A stretch of DNA of 64,000 nt from contig CAJTRG010000002.1 of assembly GCA_910578585.1 (NCBI GenBank), forward strand, positions 121,668 to 185,667. Reading direction: 5' to 3'. Below, in pieces: positions 44,901-52,277 of the stretch. The translations under genes were made by a program, and so were the position numbers. Source of the stretch: an uncultured Mailhella sp. (lineage in GTDB: Bacteria > Desulfobacterota > Desulfovibrionia > Desulfovibrionales > Desulfovibrionaceae). The notes below the pieces were generated by a model. That model worked only from the letters and a program-made list of their open reading frames with translations. It did not search any database and was not told the DNA's origin. Position 1 is the first letter of the stretch, and each line of letters begins with the position of its first letter.

Positions 44901-45064
44901 GTTGCAATGCGTATTTCACGGGAAATACACATGTCTATAATTCCGCTTGGATGAATTTCCTGCTGATAATGATTGGCTAAACCTTTGTTGCACTCAATGC
45001 TTTCATTAACACTTTTAAGAAATATAGTATCTTGTTTATCAAAAAATAATGAATTTTTTTGCAT
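41903..45064 (-). CDS. Large uncharacterised membrane protein (1053 aa) with a PHP-like motif
   Basis: I do not recognise the family as a whole. The first 650 residues look cytoplasmic. Near residues 155-185 the stretch FDHHVHDANTKGRKSPTHLI, then MDAWVKGIRSLTVIYY, resembles the opening of PHP phosphoesterase domains (D-x-H-x-H...S...P..L...A...G), but the later metal-ligand histidines are not evident. About residues 680-880 hold several membrane helices (for example AFLAWWGAAIWFIITGV and YTGISVILLESIVRVY), and a helical tail follows. It lies between flhB and trmL, 9 bases after the flhB stop. Conservation of this link with flagellar genes is worth testing; no function is assigned. Confidence 0.7.
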   Translation of the reverse strand: MQKNSLFFDKQDTIFLKSVNESIECNKGLANHYQQEIHPSGIIDMCISREIRIATAVVSLIDRLQTNNVDERLIALKNLHNEVLLTSRTKFRRNTARVLIEVMKEIIRAYGDEEKQLQLAHDFRIAATGKPTIVRKLLRRYHLLEMPEKWNQLVFDHHVHDANTKGRKSPTHLIMDAWVKGIRSLTVIYYNYIRPETAYELLEASKIMGVKIRIGLLYNIIYRHRIIDFIWVPQGFYSTDEFLKFIQEPNMQSLMEDAKQISKWREKFVYKIVEEWNDNLRHKINEEFSLELPPITQEEYKKFVSIGQSSVLHLAEMIRNGAKDTLFSRAEKIKEKIAETKDEQELLVLKNQLNNYDKLTTEYFLELLEDCEHVIEKEIIARVLIGDDLQSIPVIPKYSPYQLVNRLRETRSNSYIVLNLANITPEEVINLLWDTNGEITHLEIFNAYDWQKGKEKYIVEINELMLAINRKNTPHLKSIILKLIDKCKTEKEKQLFDEEIDNFLSDKNTNLALSNDKEKLLEYKDNPKLQPISIDERIKALHEILGNISTIINYYRGKKLFTRIGTDSTSRVGRLAGMGLAYIQCLPYRTIKELKKNTNDSRMIIPIRKEIRMVDTYIMPHANEHVSFSKKILRKIPFIKKFTYKKIRNWTDFETNTSVFNNGNCSQNLTDFVSSNIVTLGGKGRRSTNGFVDNKPKNTLHKYNYLNSNISNIIKVLIGYISAFYSFQQTQDIAFLAWWGAAIWFIITGVRNVFQAILGVGGWKRSPLMRWNNYVSWSRLCDSLMYTGISVILLESIVRVYCLEETFGITASNNPWLSFTVISLVNGLYIMGHNYIRGLQTEAIIGNFFRSFLAIPISIVYNHIFFEFLILIGVHNAVELMIACSAITSKMASDTGAALVEGYADKNSNTWFRKWDYRLAHEKLYAQFTKLELIFPEKGCVEMLKNPQKVLNVIKNRDKELYTSIILNALDLMYMYYYQPRSISTLRNHIRSVSENEKLVLLRMQYVLFCHKDISQLFIDEMLGENYAKALSFYLDTHEDYLKQLQKICQIEY

Positions 45065-45073
45065 AGTGTAACC

Positions 45074-46138
45074 TTATTTTATTTTCCCTTTAATTCTCCA
45101 GATTTCTGCAATAATAGCAGCTACAGCCTTATATAAATCCTCTGGAATAGGCTCGCCAATTTCCACGGAAGAATACAAACTTCGGGCAAGAAGTTTATTT
45201 TCCTTAATGGGAACGCCATGTTCACGAGCCACTTCCTTAATGCGCAAAGCAACTTTATCCACACCTTTTGCAAGCACAATTGGGGCAGGGCAAACTGTGG
45301 GATCATACTGAAGAGCAACAGCATAGTGCGTAGGGTTTGTAACAACTACATCGGCTTTCGGCACACTTTGCATCATACGCTGCTGCATAAACTGCATCAT
45401 TTTTTGCTTTTGTTTGTTTTTGATAACAGGGTCACCAAAAGCCTGCTTCATTTCGTCTTTGACTTCATCTTTCGTCATTTTATTGTTTTCTTCATACTGA
45501 TAAAAGCTGTGCCAGAGGTCAAAAAATGCATAGGCAATAATGGGAATCATGGTATATTTGACCATTTGTGCACTGGCAGAAAGAAGATAGGCCGCAAGCC
45601 CATGGGCATTGGTATAATATAATCCTGAAAATACAGCAGTTTGCCCAACAATAAACATAAAGGGAACATACCCGATAATAGCCGCAATGGCAATGGCTTT
45701 GAGCAAACGAACATAGGTATCAACAGAAAAGAAAACACGTTTTAACCCGTTGATGATATTGAAACGAGCCCAATTGAATTTAAAAACTTTTGTTGTCCAT
45801 AAATGCCCAACCTGCCGGCGAAGAGCAATAAAGGCAGAAAGGGCAACGCAAATAACAATAGGGCCGCAGATAATGGCAAGCTGAACAATAAAATCCCATA
45901 AAATGGCATGAGCAGTGGTTGGTGTAATAATATTTTCATCAAGGGTGCTGAAACATTCAGTCCAATATTGTCCAAGTTTTTTCCCCGCATAAGGCAAATA
46001 AAAATACATGCTGCCAAAACCAACAATAAGAGTACACGTTTTCGTGAACTCCTGTGATTTTGCAACGTTGCCTTCTTTACGCAGTTTATTTCTCCGCTTA
46101 GGCGTCGCTTTCTCGGTTTTACTTGGATCTTTTGCCAT
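45074..46138 (-). CDS. flhB: Flagellar type III export protein FlhB
   Basis: A 354-aa inner-membrane protein. The N-terminus DPSKTEKATPKRRNKLRKEG is typical, four membrane helices follow, and the self-cleaving NPTH lies at residues 268-271 in VVVTNPTHYAVALQYDP. The cytoplasmic domain has VPIKENKLLARSLY. It controls the switch of export substrate during hook and filament assembly. AAGG precedes the ATG; it follows fliR by 3 bases. Confidence 0.96.
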   Translation of the reverse strand: MAKDPSKTEKATPKRRNKLRKEGNVAKSQEFTKTCTLIVGFGSMYFYLPYAGKKLGQYWTECFSTLDENIITPTTAHAILWDFIVQLAIICGPIVICVALSAFIALRRQVGHLWTTKVFKFNWARFNIINGLKRVFFSVDTYVRLLKAIAIAAIIGYVPFMFIVGQTAVFSGLYYTNAHGLAAYLLSASAQMVKYTMIPIIAYAFFDLWHSFYQYEENNKMTKDEVKDEMKQAFGDPVIKNKQKQKMMQFMQQRMMQSVPKADVVVTNPTHYAVALQYDPTVCPAPIVLAKGVDKVALRIKEVAREHGVPIKENKLLARSLYSSVEIGEPIPEDLYKAVAAIIAEIWRIKGKIK

Positions 46139-46141
46139 ATA

Positions 46142-46927
46142 TTACCTTGGTCGAACCGCTTTTATAAGATTTAAAAATAAATCATCAAGAGAAATAATGT
46201 AATTTTGTATGTCGAGTGTTAATAATTGGAAAATAGAACCTAAAAAGAAAAAGCCCACTAAAATCTTTAAAGGAAAGCCTAATTCCATAATATGCATTTG
46301 CGGAGCCATTCTTCCCATAAATGCAAGTCCAAGTTCTGTCAAAAAAATCGCAGCAAGCACAGGTGCAATAATTTTAAGGGCTAAAGAAAAAAGCATATTG
46401 GCCAACAGGAAAATCTGGTCAAAAATGGATTGCGTGATAAGCAGACCACCGGCTGGGATATATTTATAGGTTTCAACAAAAGCCCGCAATAAATAAATAT
46501 GTCCGTCAAACATAAGAAAAATAATAGCCGTAACGATAAAAAGCATATGCGAAATAACACCTACTTGTGTATTGGTTGTAGGATCCGCAAACTGCATCAT
46601 ACTAAAGCCCATCTGCATGGCAATAAGCTCACCGCCTGCCTGAATACCTGAGAAAAAGATTTGAATGGCAAGCGATAAAATGAGCCCCAGGATAATTTCC
46701 CCCAAGATAAGCAGGGCAATAGCAAAAGGGTGAGAAGGCATGGTTTCAGGTTCAAGGCTGACGTTCGGAAAAATTGCCAGAGTAATAACCAGACAAAAGG
46801 CTGCTTTCCATTGATTTGGAAGGCCCTCTGTTGCATAAATAGGCAACATAAAAAGAATAATACTCATTCTTAAAAAAGTGAGTAAAAAACTTAAAAAATA
46901 TGCAGGATCAAAATCAAATATATCCAT
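46142..46927 (-). CDS. fliR: Flagellar export-gate protein FliR
   Basis: A 261-aa hydrophobic protein of about six helices with the family pattern: FLRMSIILFMLPIYATEGLP, AIQIFFSGIQAGGELIAMQM, FSMMQFADPTTNTQVGVISH and GRMAPQMHIMELGFPLKILV. It is a component of the flagellar type III secretion core with FlhB, FliP and FliQ (the last two are not in this window). The ribosome site is weak. Confidence 0.94.
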   Translation of the reverse strand: MDIFDFDPAYFLSFLLTFLRMSIILFMLPIYATEGLPNQWKAAFCLVITLAIFPNVSLEPETMPSHPFAIALLILGEIILGLILSLAIQIFFSGIQAGGELIAMQMGFSMMQFADPTTNTQVGVISHMLFIVTAIIFLMFDGHIYLLRAFVETYKYIPAGGLLITQSIFDQIFLLANMLFSLALKIIAPVLAAIFLTELGLAFMGRMAPQMHIMELGFPLKILVGFFFLGSIFQLLTLDIQNYIISLDDLFLNLIKAVRPR

Positions 46928-47129
46928 AATTATTCTTTTTATAATTTTATCTCTATCTATTGTTAATTATACCATTTTTTCAAGTTTTGCAATGTCAAAA
47001 AAATGAAAAAAAATGGAAATTTTTTCCTGTCTCATAAAATTTATCTTTTATTTTTATTGTAACATAGTATTTTTACATAATAAATACAGATTAGCATAAA
47101 ATATGCATATATACTGGCGGAGGGAAAAT

Positions 47130-47420
47130 ATGAGCGCTATCAATTATACTTTTAATCGTCAAAAGGTGAATTTTGAAGCTGAAACAAATTCATTTGCTTT
47201 TGATAAGCAAGAATATACTTTTTTCGATGATCTTTGCATCGGACAAGACGCCAACTATATTCTTAGAAAAAGAGCAATGATTGTGGATTTATGGAATTTA
47301 GTTCCAGAACTGGAAAAGTCTGCTTCCTTTGAAACAAGTTCATTTTTTGATTTGCCAGTTATCTATCATAACAGCATAGAAAATACGCATTCTTTTGACA
47401 AACAAATTCCTATTCAATAG
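47130..47420 (+). CDS. Small uncharacterised protein (96 aa)
   Basis: A soluble protein starting MSAINYTFNRQKVNFEAETN, rich in aromatic and acidic residues, with no recognisable motif or signal. CGGAGGG lies 5 bases before the ATG at 47130, so it is probably translated; the upstream in-frame start at 47103 has no such site. A possible promoter (TTTACA at 47072, CATAAA at 47095, 17-bp spacer) lies ahead of it. Confidence 0.6.
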   Translation: MSAINYTFNRQKVNFEAETNSFAFDKQEYTFFDDLCIGQDANYILRKRAMIVDLWNLVPELEKSASFETSSFFDLPVIYHNSIENTHSFDKQIPIQ

Positions 47421-47500
47421 TTTTGCGTTTTTTTACTATACTTCTTTTTGACTCTGTGATATTTATAACATATTAGTTTCAGAAAGGAGAAAAGAACTCT

Positions 47501-47947
47501 ATGACTGAGGGAATGTTAGTTGTAATTGGGGTACTTTTTATTGCCGCTATTCTAACTGGTATGCTCACAAGAAAAAATACCACGAAAAATCATGATGAAC
47601 ATGGTATTCCTTTCGGTTTTGAAGAAAATTATGCTGTTGCTCTTGAACCTTGTAAAGATGGTAAAACACTGTTATATGATTTAACAACCTGTCGGCATTG
47701 TGCGCGTTTGCAAGAATTTTTGACGCTGCACGGTGTTGAATATAATGATGTGGTTGTTGACAGATATATTGGTAAAGCACGCAGTGAAATTGTTGAAAAA
47801 TTAAAATCCTATAATCCAAGAGTTTCTTTTCCAACGGCAGTTTTTCCTGACGGCACTGTTATTGTGGGCTATAGAGAAACTCTTTTATTAGAAGAAGTGG
47901 AACGATTAAAAGAAGCTGGACTCATTAATTCTGAAAAAAACAAGTAG
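47501..47947 (+). CDS. Membrane-anchored glutaredoxin-like protein
   Basis: A 148-aa protein with one N-terminal hydrophobic helix (MLVVIGVLFIAAILTGML), a short linker, and a glutaredoxin/thioredoxin-fold domain. The redox motif is Cys-Arg-His-Cys in YDLTTCRHCARLQEFL, and the cis-proline region is SFPTAVFPDGTVIVGY. The helix would place the domain at the membrane, probably outside the cytoplasm (inference). GAAAGGAG lies 13 bases before the ATG. It is followed closely by the Sel1-repeat gene. Confidence 0.82.
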   Translation: MTEGMLVVIGVLFIAAILTGMLTRKNTTKNHDEHGIPFGFEENYAVALEPCKDGKTLLYDLTTCRHCARLQEFLTLHGVEYNDVVVDRYIGKARSEIVEKLKSYNPRVSFPTAVFPDGTVIVGYRETLLLEEVERLKEAGLINSEKNK

Positions 47948-47956
47948 GATTTTCCC

Positions 47957-48673
47957 ATGGATTTTGCATCTCAAAACGAAGAAAAACAATATAAAAAATG
48001 GCTCAAAGAATCTCCTTTTAATACTGTTTCCCACGAAGTATTTAACCATGCAATTCCAAGTGAAGATGAATTGCTGGCCATTTTCCGAAAAGATAAAGAA
48101 TTCATAAAAGATAAGCATTTTATTCCATTTCAGGAATTTTATGCAGAAACGTTTATTCCCTTTTTGCCTCAAAATTTATCAGATGAACAGGAACAAATTT
48201 TAAGTACGCTTACATGGCGCTATATTGCACAAAAAATTGAGGCAATGAACAAATCTCTTAAGCATGCCTATGATATGCTTGATAAAAATGAAACTCAAAA
48301 AGCTGTTGATATTATTAAAGCATTAGCAGAAGCCGGACATCCGGAAGCCTGCTATCTTATTGCAGCCTTCAGTATGCAGGGTCAGCTTGTTCCAAGAAGT
48401 GCTGAAACGATTTTGAAATATGCGAATAAAGCAATGCAGTTTGTCAGCCATCCTCGCTCCAATCTTATTTTAGCCGGTTTATATAACGAAGGATACGGCG
48501 TTGAACGCAACCCCAAGAAAGCAATTTCTCTTATTTTAGACGCTGAACGCCATGCTCAGGAAGACCCAACTGTATATCCTATTTTGGCTGAATACTACCA
48601 AGACGGCTATATTGTTGGACGTGATGTGGAAAAAGCTGCAGTTTATGCCTATCGTTCTGAAGGAATGAAATAA
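47957..48673 (+). CDS. Sel1-like repeat protein
   Basis: A 238-aa soluble protein. The first 110 residues are helical and unassigned. After residue 112 come three Sel1/TPR-like repeats: AEAGHPEACYLIAAFSMQG, SNLILAGLYNEGYGVERNPK and YPILAEYYQDGYIVGRDVEK, each followed by a KA-type helix. Such repeats mediate protein contacts. It starts 9 bases after the glutaredoxin-like gene and is probably co-expressed. The partner is unknown. Confidence 0.78.
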   Translation: MDFASQNEEKQYKKWLKESPFNTVSHEVFNHAIPSEDELLAIFRKDKEFIKDKHFIPFQEFYAETFIPFLPQNLSDEQEQILSTLTWRYIAQKIEAMNKSLKHAYDMLDKNETQKAVDIIKALAEAGHPEACYLIAAFSMQGQLVPRSAETILKYANKAMQFVSHPRSNLILAGLYNEGYGVERNPKKAISLILDAERHAQEDPTVYPILAEYYQDGYIVGRDVEKAAVYAYRSEGMK

Positions 48674-48727
48674 AGTAAAAATTTTTTATACTATATTTTT
48701 AAACAACTTTAAAATTACATAAAATAA

Positions 48728-48762
48728 CAAAACCGTTATGGACAAAGTCCATAACGGTTTTG
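48728..48762. terminator. Long perfect hairpin between convergent genes
   Basis: A 16-bp perfect stem, CAAAACCGTTATGGAC (48728-48743) with its complement at 48747-48762, and a 3-nt AAA loop; the arms carry A4 and T4. It separates the plus-strand Sel1 gene from the minus-strand Nudix-like gene and can serve both. Confidence 0.75.
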
Positions 48763-48815
48763 CGTATAGGGGGCTTGGGGGGGAATAATTCCTCCCAAAA
48801 AAATAAAAAAGAATT

Positions 48816-49367
48816 TTAATACAGCCAATTGGCTCTGTTTGCCCAGTTAATAATGGGATTAAAGATTTCAGGGGAATAGGCCAGTAATCCATTTAGCTCA
48901 TCTTTATCCAGAAACATTGCGTCTTGAATTATTTCTTCATTATAGCGAAAGGTGCCATAATAGGGGCCGGCACTAAAAACTGTTGCCATAATATTAACAT
49001 CTTCCTGTAAATAGGTAAGCGTGGTAATTTCTTTCATTTTAATAGTATCGTTGATATAAAAATTTGTCTGCAATTCCTTATAGGCAGTTCCTTCAGCACT
49101 TTCTCCGGCAAAAACAATTCCATAACAGGGAAATTCCCAAAGGGAAGTATTTTCCTGCATATTCTTTTTTACAAATAAAATACGATTTTTTTTATCTTTT
49201 AATACCACAAAAATAATACGATGGCGCATTTTTTTCTTCTTTACAATATGCTCAGGCATGAGTAAAAAAGGTTGACCATTATTGTCTGTAATTTCCACAA
49301 GATTTTTTCTTGTTTCCTCATCCAGCAAATAAGGAAAATCATCGTATTTTTTTAGAGGCTTATTCAT
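48816..49367 (-). CDS. Nudix-fold protein with degenerate catalytic box
   Basis: A 183-aa protein with the strand pattern of Nudix hydrolases: HRIIFVVLKDKKNRILFVKK, then SLWEFPCYGIVFAGESAEGT. The box reads GIVFAGESAEGTAYKELQTN, where G-x5-E-x7-[RK]-E is kept but the two metal-binding glutamates (EE) are replaced by T-N. It may therefore be a binding rather than hydrolysing version, or act differently. Its ATG overlaps the divergent rimI ATG within the shared CATG at 49365-49368. Confidence 0.65.
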   Translation of the reverse strand: MNKPLKKYDDFPYLLDEETRKNLVEITDNNGQPFLLMPEHIVKKKKMRHRIIFVVLKDKKNRILFVKKNMQENTSLWEFPCYGIVFAGESAEGTAYKELQTNFYINDTIKMKEITTLTYLQEDVNIMATVFSAGPYYGTFRYNEEIIQDAMFLDKDELNGLLAYSPEIFNPIINWANRANWLY

Positions 49368-49797
49368 GGATTATCCTGTCATTAAACTAGAAAAAAAACA
49401 TATAAAAAGTGTTGCTGAACTTGAAAAAATTTGTTTTCCCTGCCCATGGAGTGAAGAACAATTTTGTTCTGCTTTGGAAGATCAGTTTATAGAACTTTTG
49501 GGGATTTGTACAGAAAATGAAGAAGTGATTTCCTATTTGCTTTGCAGCATTATTGGGGATTATGCAGAAATTCTCAATATTGCCACGCACCCGGATTGCC
49601 GCCAAAAAGGACTTGCAAAAAAACTCCTGGAATTTTGGCTTTCTCTGCCTCATCTGAACCATGCTCAAATTGTGCTTGAAGTACGGGCAAAAAATATTCC
49701 TGCTCAAAATTTATATGCACAATTTGGTTTTAAACAAATCCATATCCGTAAAAACTATTATGGCGATGATGATGCGCTGGTGATGGAAAAGCAATAA
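49366..49797 (+). CDS. rimI: Ribosomal protein S18 alanine N-acetyltransferase RimI
   Basis: A 143-aa GNAT-fold enzyme. KICFPCPWSEEQFCSAL near the N-terminus, the acetyl-CoA loop IATHPDCRQKGLAKKLLEFW near residue 72, and LEVRAKNIPAQNLYAQFGF with an ending like YYGDDDALVMEK are typical of RimI. It acetylates the N-terminal alanine of S18. AGAGG lies about 8 bases before the ATG, inside the divergent Nudix-like gene. Confidence 0.9.
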   Translation: MDYPVIKLEKKHIKSVAELEKICFPCPWSEEQFCSALEDQFIELLGICTENEEVISYLLCSIIGDYAEILNIATHPDCRQKGLAKKLLEFWLSLPHLNHAQIVLEVRAKNIPAQNLYAQFGFKQIHIRKNYYGDDDALVMEKQ

Positions 49798-49831
49798 CTC
49801 AATATTGCAGTTCCAACTTTGTAATTTTATC

Positions 49832-51427
49832 TTATTCTTCTTTGCCTGCCATACGTTCCAATTCTTTTTGCTTTTGTTCTTCATTCAAGCGCACGCAGCG
49901 GCTGTAGGTTTCATCACCAATAAATTCCTTGGTAATTTTAAAATGATTTTTTCCGCGCATGGCAAGCTGCGGCCAGTGAGTAATAAGCAGCATTTGTCTT
50001 TTTTCAGCAAGGGCCGATAAACGTTCTGCCACACGGTTAAGGGTTATACCGCCCACACCGGCATCCACTTCGTCAAAAATAAGGGTTGCGTCCTCATATT
50101 GAGATTGCTGCAAGCCAATAACTGCCAGCAGAAAACGGGATAATTCACCGCCGGAAGCAATCTTATCCAAGGGCTGCGCATGTTGACCCGGGTTTGGTGC
50201 CCATAAGAGACGTACTGTTTTTTCAATACAGGGTTCAAGGCTTTCCTTGATTAGATTATGTTCAACAAATTCAGGGAGAACCTGTACTTTTTCAGAAAAA
50301 CCAAGTCCTCTCAGTTCCTCTTGCAGGGCACTACAAAAACGTACTGCAGCCTTTTCTCGGGCTTGATTCGTCTTATCTAAAATTTCCTGCAATTCATGGG
50401 TTAATACTTGCTCTTTTTTCTCGATATTTTTGATATCAAGTCCACAGGCGTCTAAGAATGAAAGATTTTCTTCAACTTCTTCTTTAAGGGTTAAAATCTG
50501 TTCAATATTGCGATTGAGTTTTCGTTTGAGTTGAGCAAGCTTATATAAACGAGCTTCAATATCATTGAGACTCATATCGCTGTCAATATCAGGACTTGGA
50601 ACATTGCGGAATTTATTGCTCAGTTCTTTGACTTCTTCTTGAAAATTGAGCAAAGCATCATAGGCTGTATCCATATCATGGTCAAAGTCACTGTCTTTTG
50701 TCAGGGTAGAAATGATTCGTTCCAACTGATTTAATTGCTGAATAAGCCCACCGGAACCATCATTGCCAAAGAGAATTTCAAGCCCTTCATCATAGGCTTG
50801 CTGAATATGATCAATACTTTTAAATTGTTGACGCAAAGTTTCCAGATTTTCTTCTTCATTTGGTTCAGGATTGACTTTTTCAATTTCTGCCTGCTGCATT
50901 TCCAAAAGCTCGCGTTTATCCTTGAGCGTTTCAATTTTAGCAAGCAAGGATTGTTTTTCCTGAATACAATTTTTTAATGCTTTGATACTTTCTTCTTTTT
51001 GCTGCAGCAGTGTTTTATCTTCAATAAAATCATCAACTAAAGCGGCCTGAAAACTTGGCTGCAAAAGACGTTGCTGACCATGCTGTCCCACATGTAAAAT
51101 CAAGGTAGGACGAAGTTCTTTCATTATTTCCTGCGTGCTGACATTACCATTCAGGAAGAAACGGCTTCTGCCGGTTTCTGCCATGAGTTCACGGCGAAGC
51201 ATGTATTCTGTATCACCAATATAAAAAATAGCTTCTACCTGAGCTTTTTCTTTGCCATTTCGGACCATATCGGCAGTGAGTTTTTCACCCAGCAAAAATT
51301 GAATAGCTTTCAAGATAAAGGTTTTTCCTGCACCTGTTTCACCTGTGAGCACATTCATGCCTTTTGTAAAATCAAGTTCTGTATCATCAATAAGTGCTAA
51401 ATCACGAATTCGTAAATATTCTAACAT
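49832..51427 (-). CDS. recN: DNA repair protein RecN
   Basis: A 531-aa SMC-like protein with Walker A VLTGETGAGKTFILKAI near residue 30, a long central coiled coil (about 150-360), signature ASGGELSRFLLAVIGL, Walker B ATLIFDEVDAGVGG and LLITHWPQLA near the end. It binds DNA ends in double-strand break repair. The ATG at 51427 follows GAGGTTAAT; an in-frame start 21 bases upstream lacks that spacing. Confidence 0.96.
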   Translation of the reverse strand: MLEYLRIRDLALIDDTELDFTKGMNVLTGETGAGKTFILKAIQFLLGEKLTADMVRNGKEKAQVEAIFYIGDTEYMLRRELMAETGRSRFFLNGNVSTQEIMKELRPTLILHVGQHGQQRLLQPSFQAALVDDFIEDKTLLQQKEESIKALKNCIQEKQSLLAKIETLKDKRELLEMQQAEIEKVNPEPNEEENLETLRQQFKSIDHIQQAYDEGLEILFGNDGSGGLIQQLNQLERIISTLTKDSDFDHDMDTAYDALLNFQEEVKELSNKFRNVPSPDIDSDMSLNDIEARLYKLAQLKRKLNRNIEQILTLKEEVEENLSFLDACGLDIKNIEKKEQVLTHELQEILDKTNQAREKAAVRFCSALQEELRGLGFSEKVQVLPEFVEHNLIKESLEPCIEKTVRLLWAPNPGQHAQPLDKIASGGELSRFLLAVIGLQQSQYEDATLIFDEVDAGVGGITLNRVAERLSALAEKRQMLLITHWPQLAMRGKNHFKITKEFIGDETYSRCVRLNEEQKQKELERMAGKEE

Positions 51428-51450
51428 ATTAACCTCATCTCTTAGCAATC

Positions 51451-52275
51451 TTAACGTTCTTTGAGCCGTGGGTCAAGTATATCACGCAAGCTTTCTCCAA
51501 GCAGATTATAACCAAGCACAGTAATAAAAATTGCAAGCCCCGGAAATAAGGATAGCCAGGGCGCGTTGCTGAGTACATCTTTTCCGTCCAAAAGCATATT
51601 GCCCCAGCTGGGATAGGGCGGCTGCACGCCAAGCCCTAAAAAGCTCAAGGATGATTCCACTAAAATTGCCCCTGCAATGCCAAGGGTCGCGGAAACAAGT
51701 ACAGGCGCCAGAGTATTAGGCAAAATATGCACAAACAAAATACGTGCTTTGCTTGCGCCTGATAATTTGGTGGCGAGAATAAAATCACGTTCGCGTAAAG
51801 AAAGGGTTTCGGCGCGCACAAGACGGGTTAAACCTGTCCATGATGTCAGCCCAATCACAATCATAATATTCATCATGCTTGGCTCTAAAAAGGCAATAAC
51901 CGCTAAAATAAGGAAAAATGAAGGAAAACACAACATGATATCAACAATGCGCATAATAATTTCATCAATGATTCCGCCAAAATACCCAGAAATAAGTCCA
52001 AGTGTCACACCAATCAGGGAAGAAATTCCCACAGCAATAAAGCCAACCCACAAAGAAACTCGCGCTCCGTACAAAAGGCGGGTAAAAATATCTCTGCCAA
52101 TGGCATCCGTTCCCAGTAAATGTTCGGCACTGGGGGGAAATAATATCATATCAACGTTGGGTTCAGTGGGGGAGTATGGTGATAAAAGTGGGGCAAAAAT
52201 CGCCAGGGAGGTCATAAACAAGACAATGCCTGCACCAAGTATAAATAAAAAATGTCGTTTTATACACGTTATCAT
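51451..52275 (-). CDS. Peptide/nickel-type ABC transporter permease (DppC/OppC)
   Basis: A 274-aa membrane protein with about six helices. HLLGTDAIGRDIFTRLLYGA and SLWVGFIAVGISSLIG are typical of DppC permeases, and the EAA loop region is GASKARILFVHILPNTLAP. It pairs with the DppB-like permease just upstream (2-base gap). No binding protein or ATPase gene of the set is in the window, so the substrate (peptide, nickel or other) cannot be told. Confidence 0.92.
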   Translation of the reverse strand: MITCIKRHFLFILGAGIVLFMTSLAIFAPLLSPYSPTEPNVDMILFPPSAEHLLGTDAIGRDIFTRLLYGARVSLWVGFIAVGISSLIGVTLGLISGYFGGIIDEIIMRIVDIMLCFPSFFLILAVIAFLEPSMMNIMIVIGLTSWTGLTRLVRAETLSLRERDFILATKLSGASKARILFVHILPNTLAPVLVSATLGIAGAILVESSLSFLGLGVQPPYPSWGNMLLDGKDVLSNAPWLSLFPGLAIFITVLGYNLLGESLRDILDPRLKER

Positions 52276-52277
52276 CT

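Noticed and set aside
48774..48795. G-rich inverted repeat near the Nudix-like gene as a second terminator
   Set aside because: The A/T run is on the wrong side for either strand; only the 48728-48762 hairpin is called.
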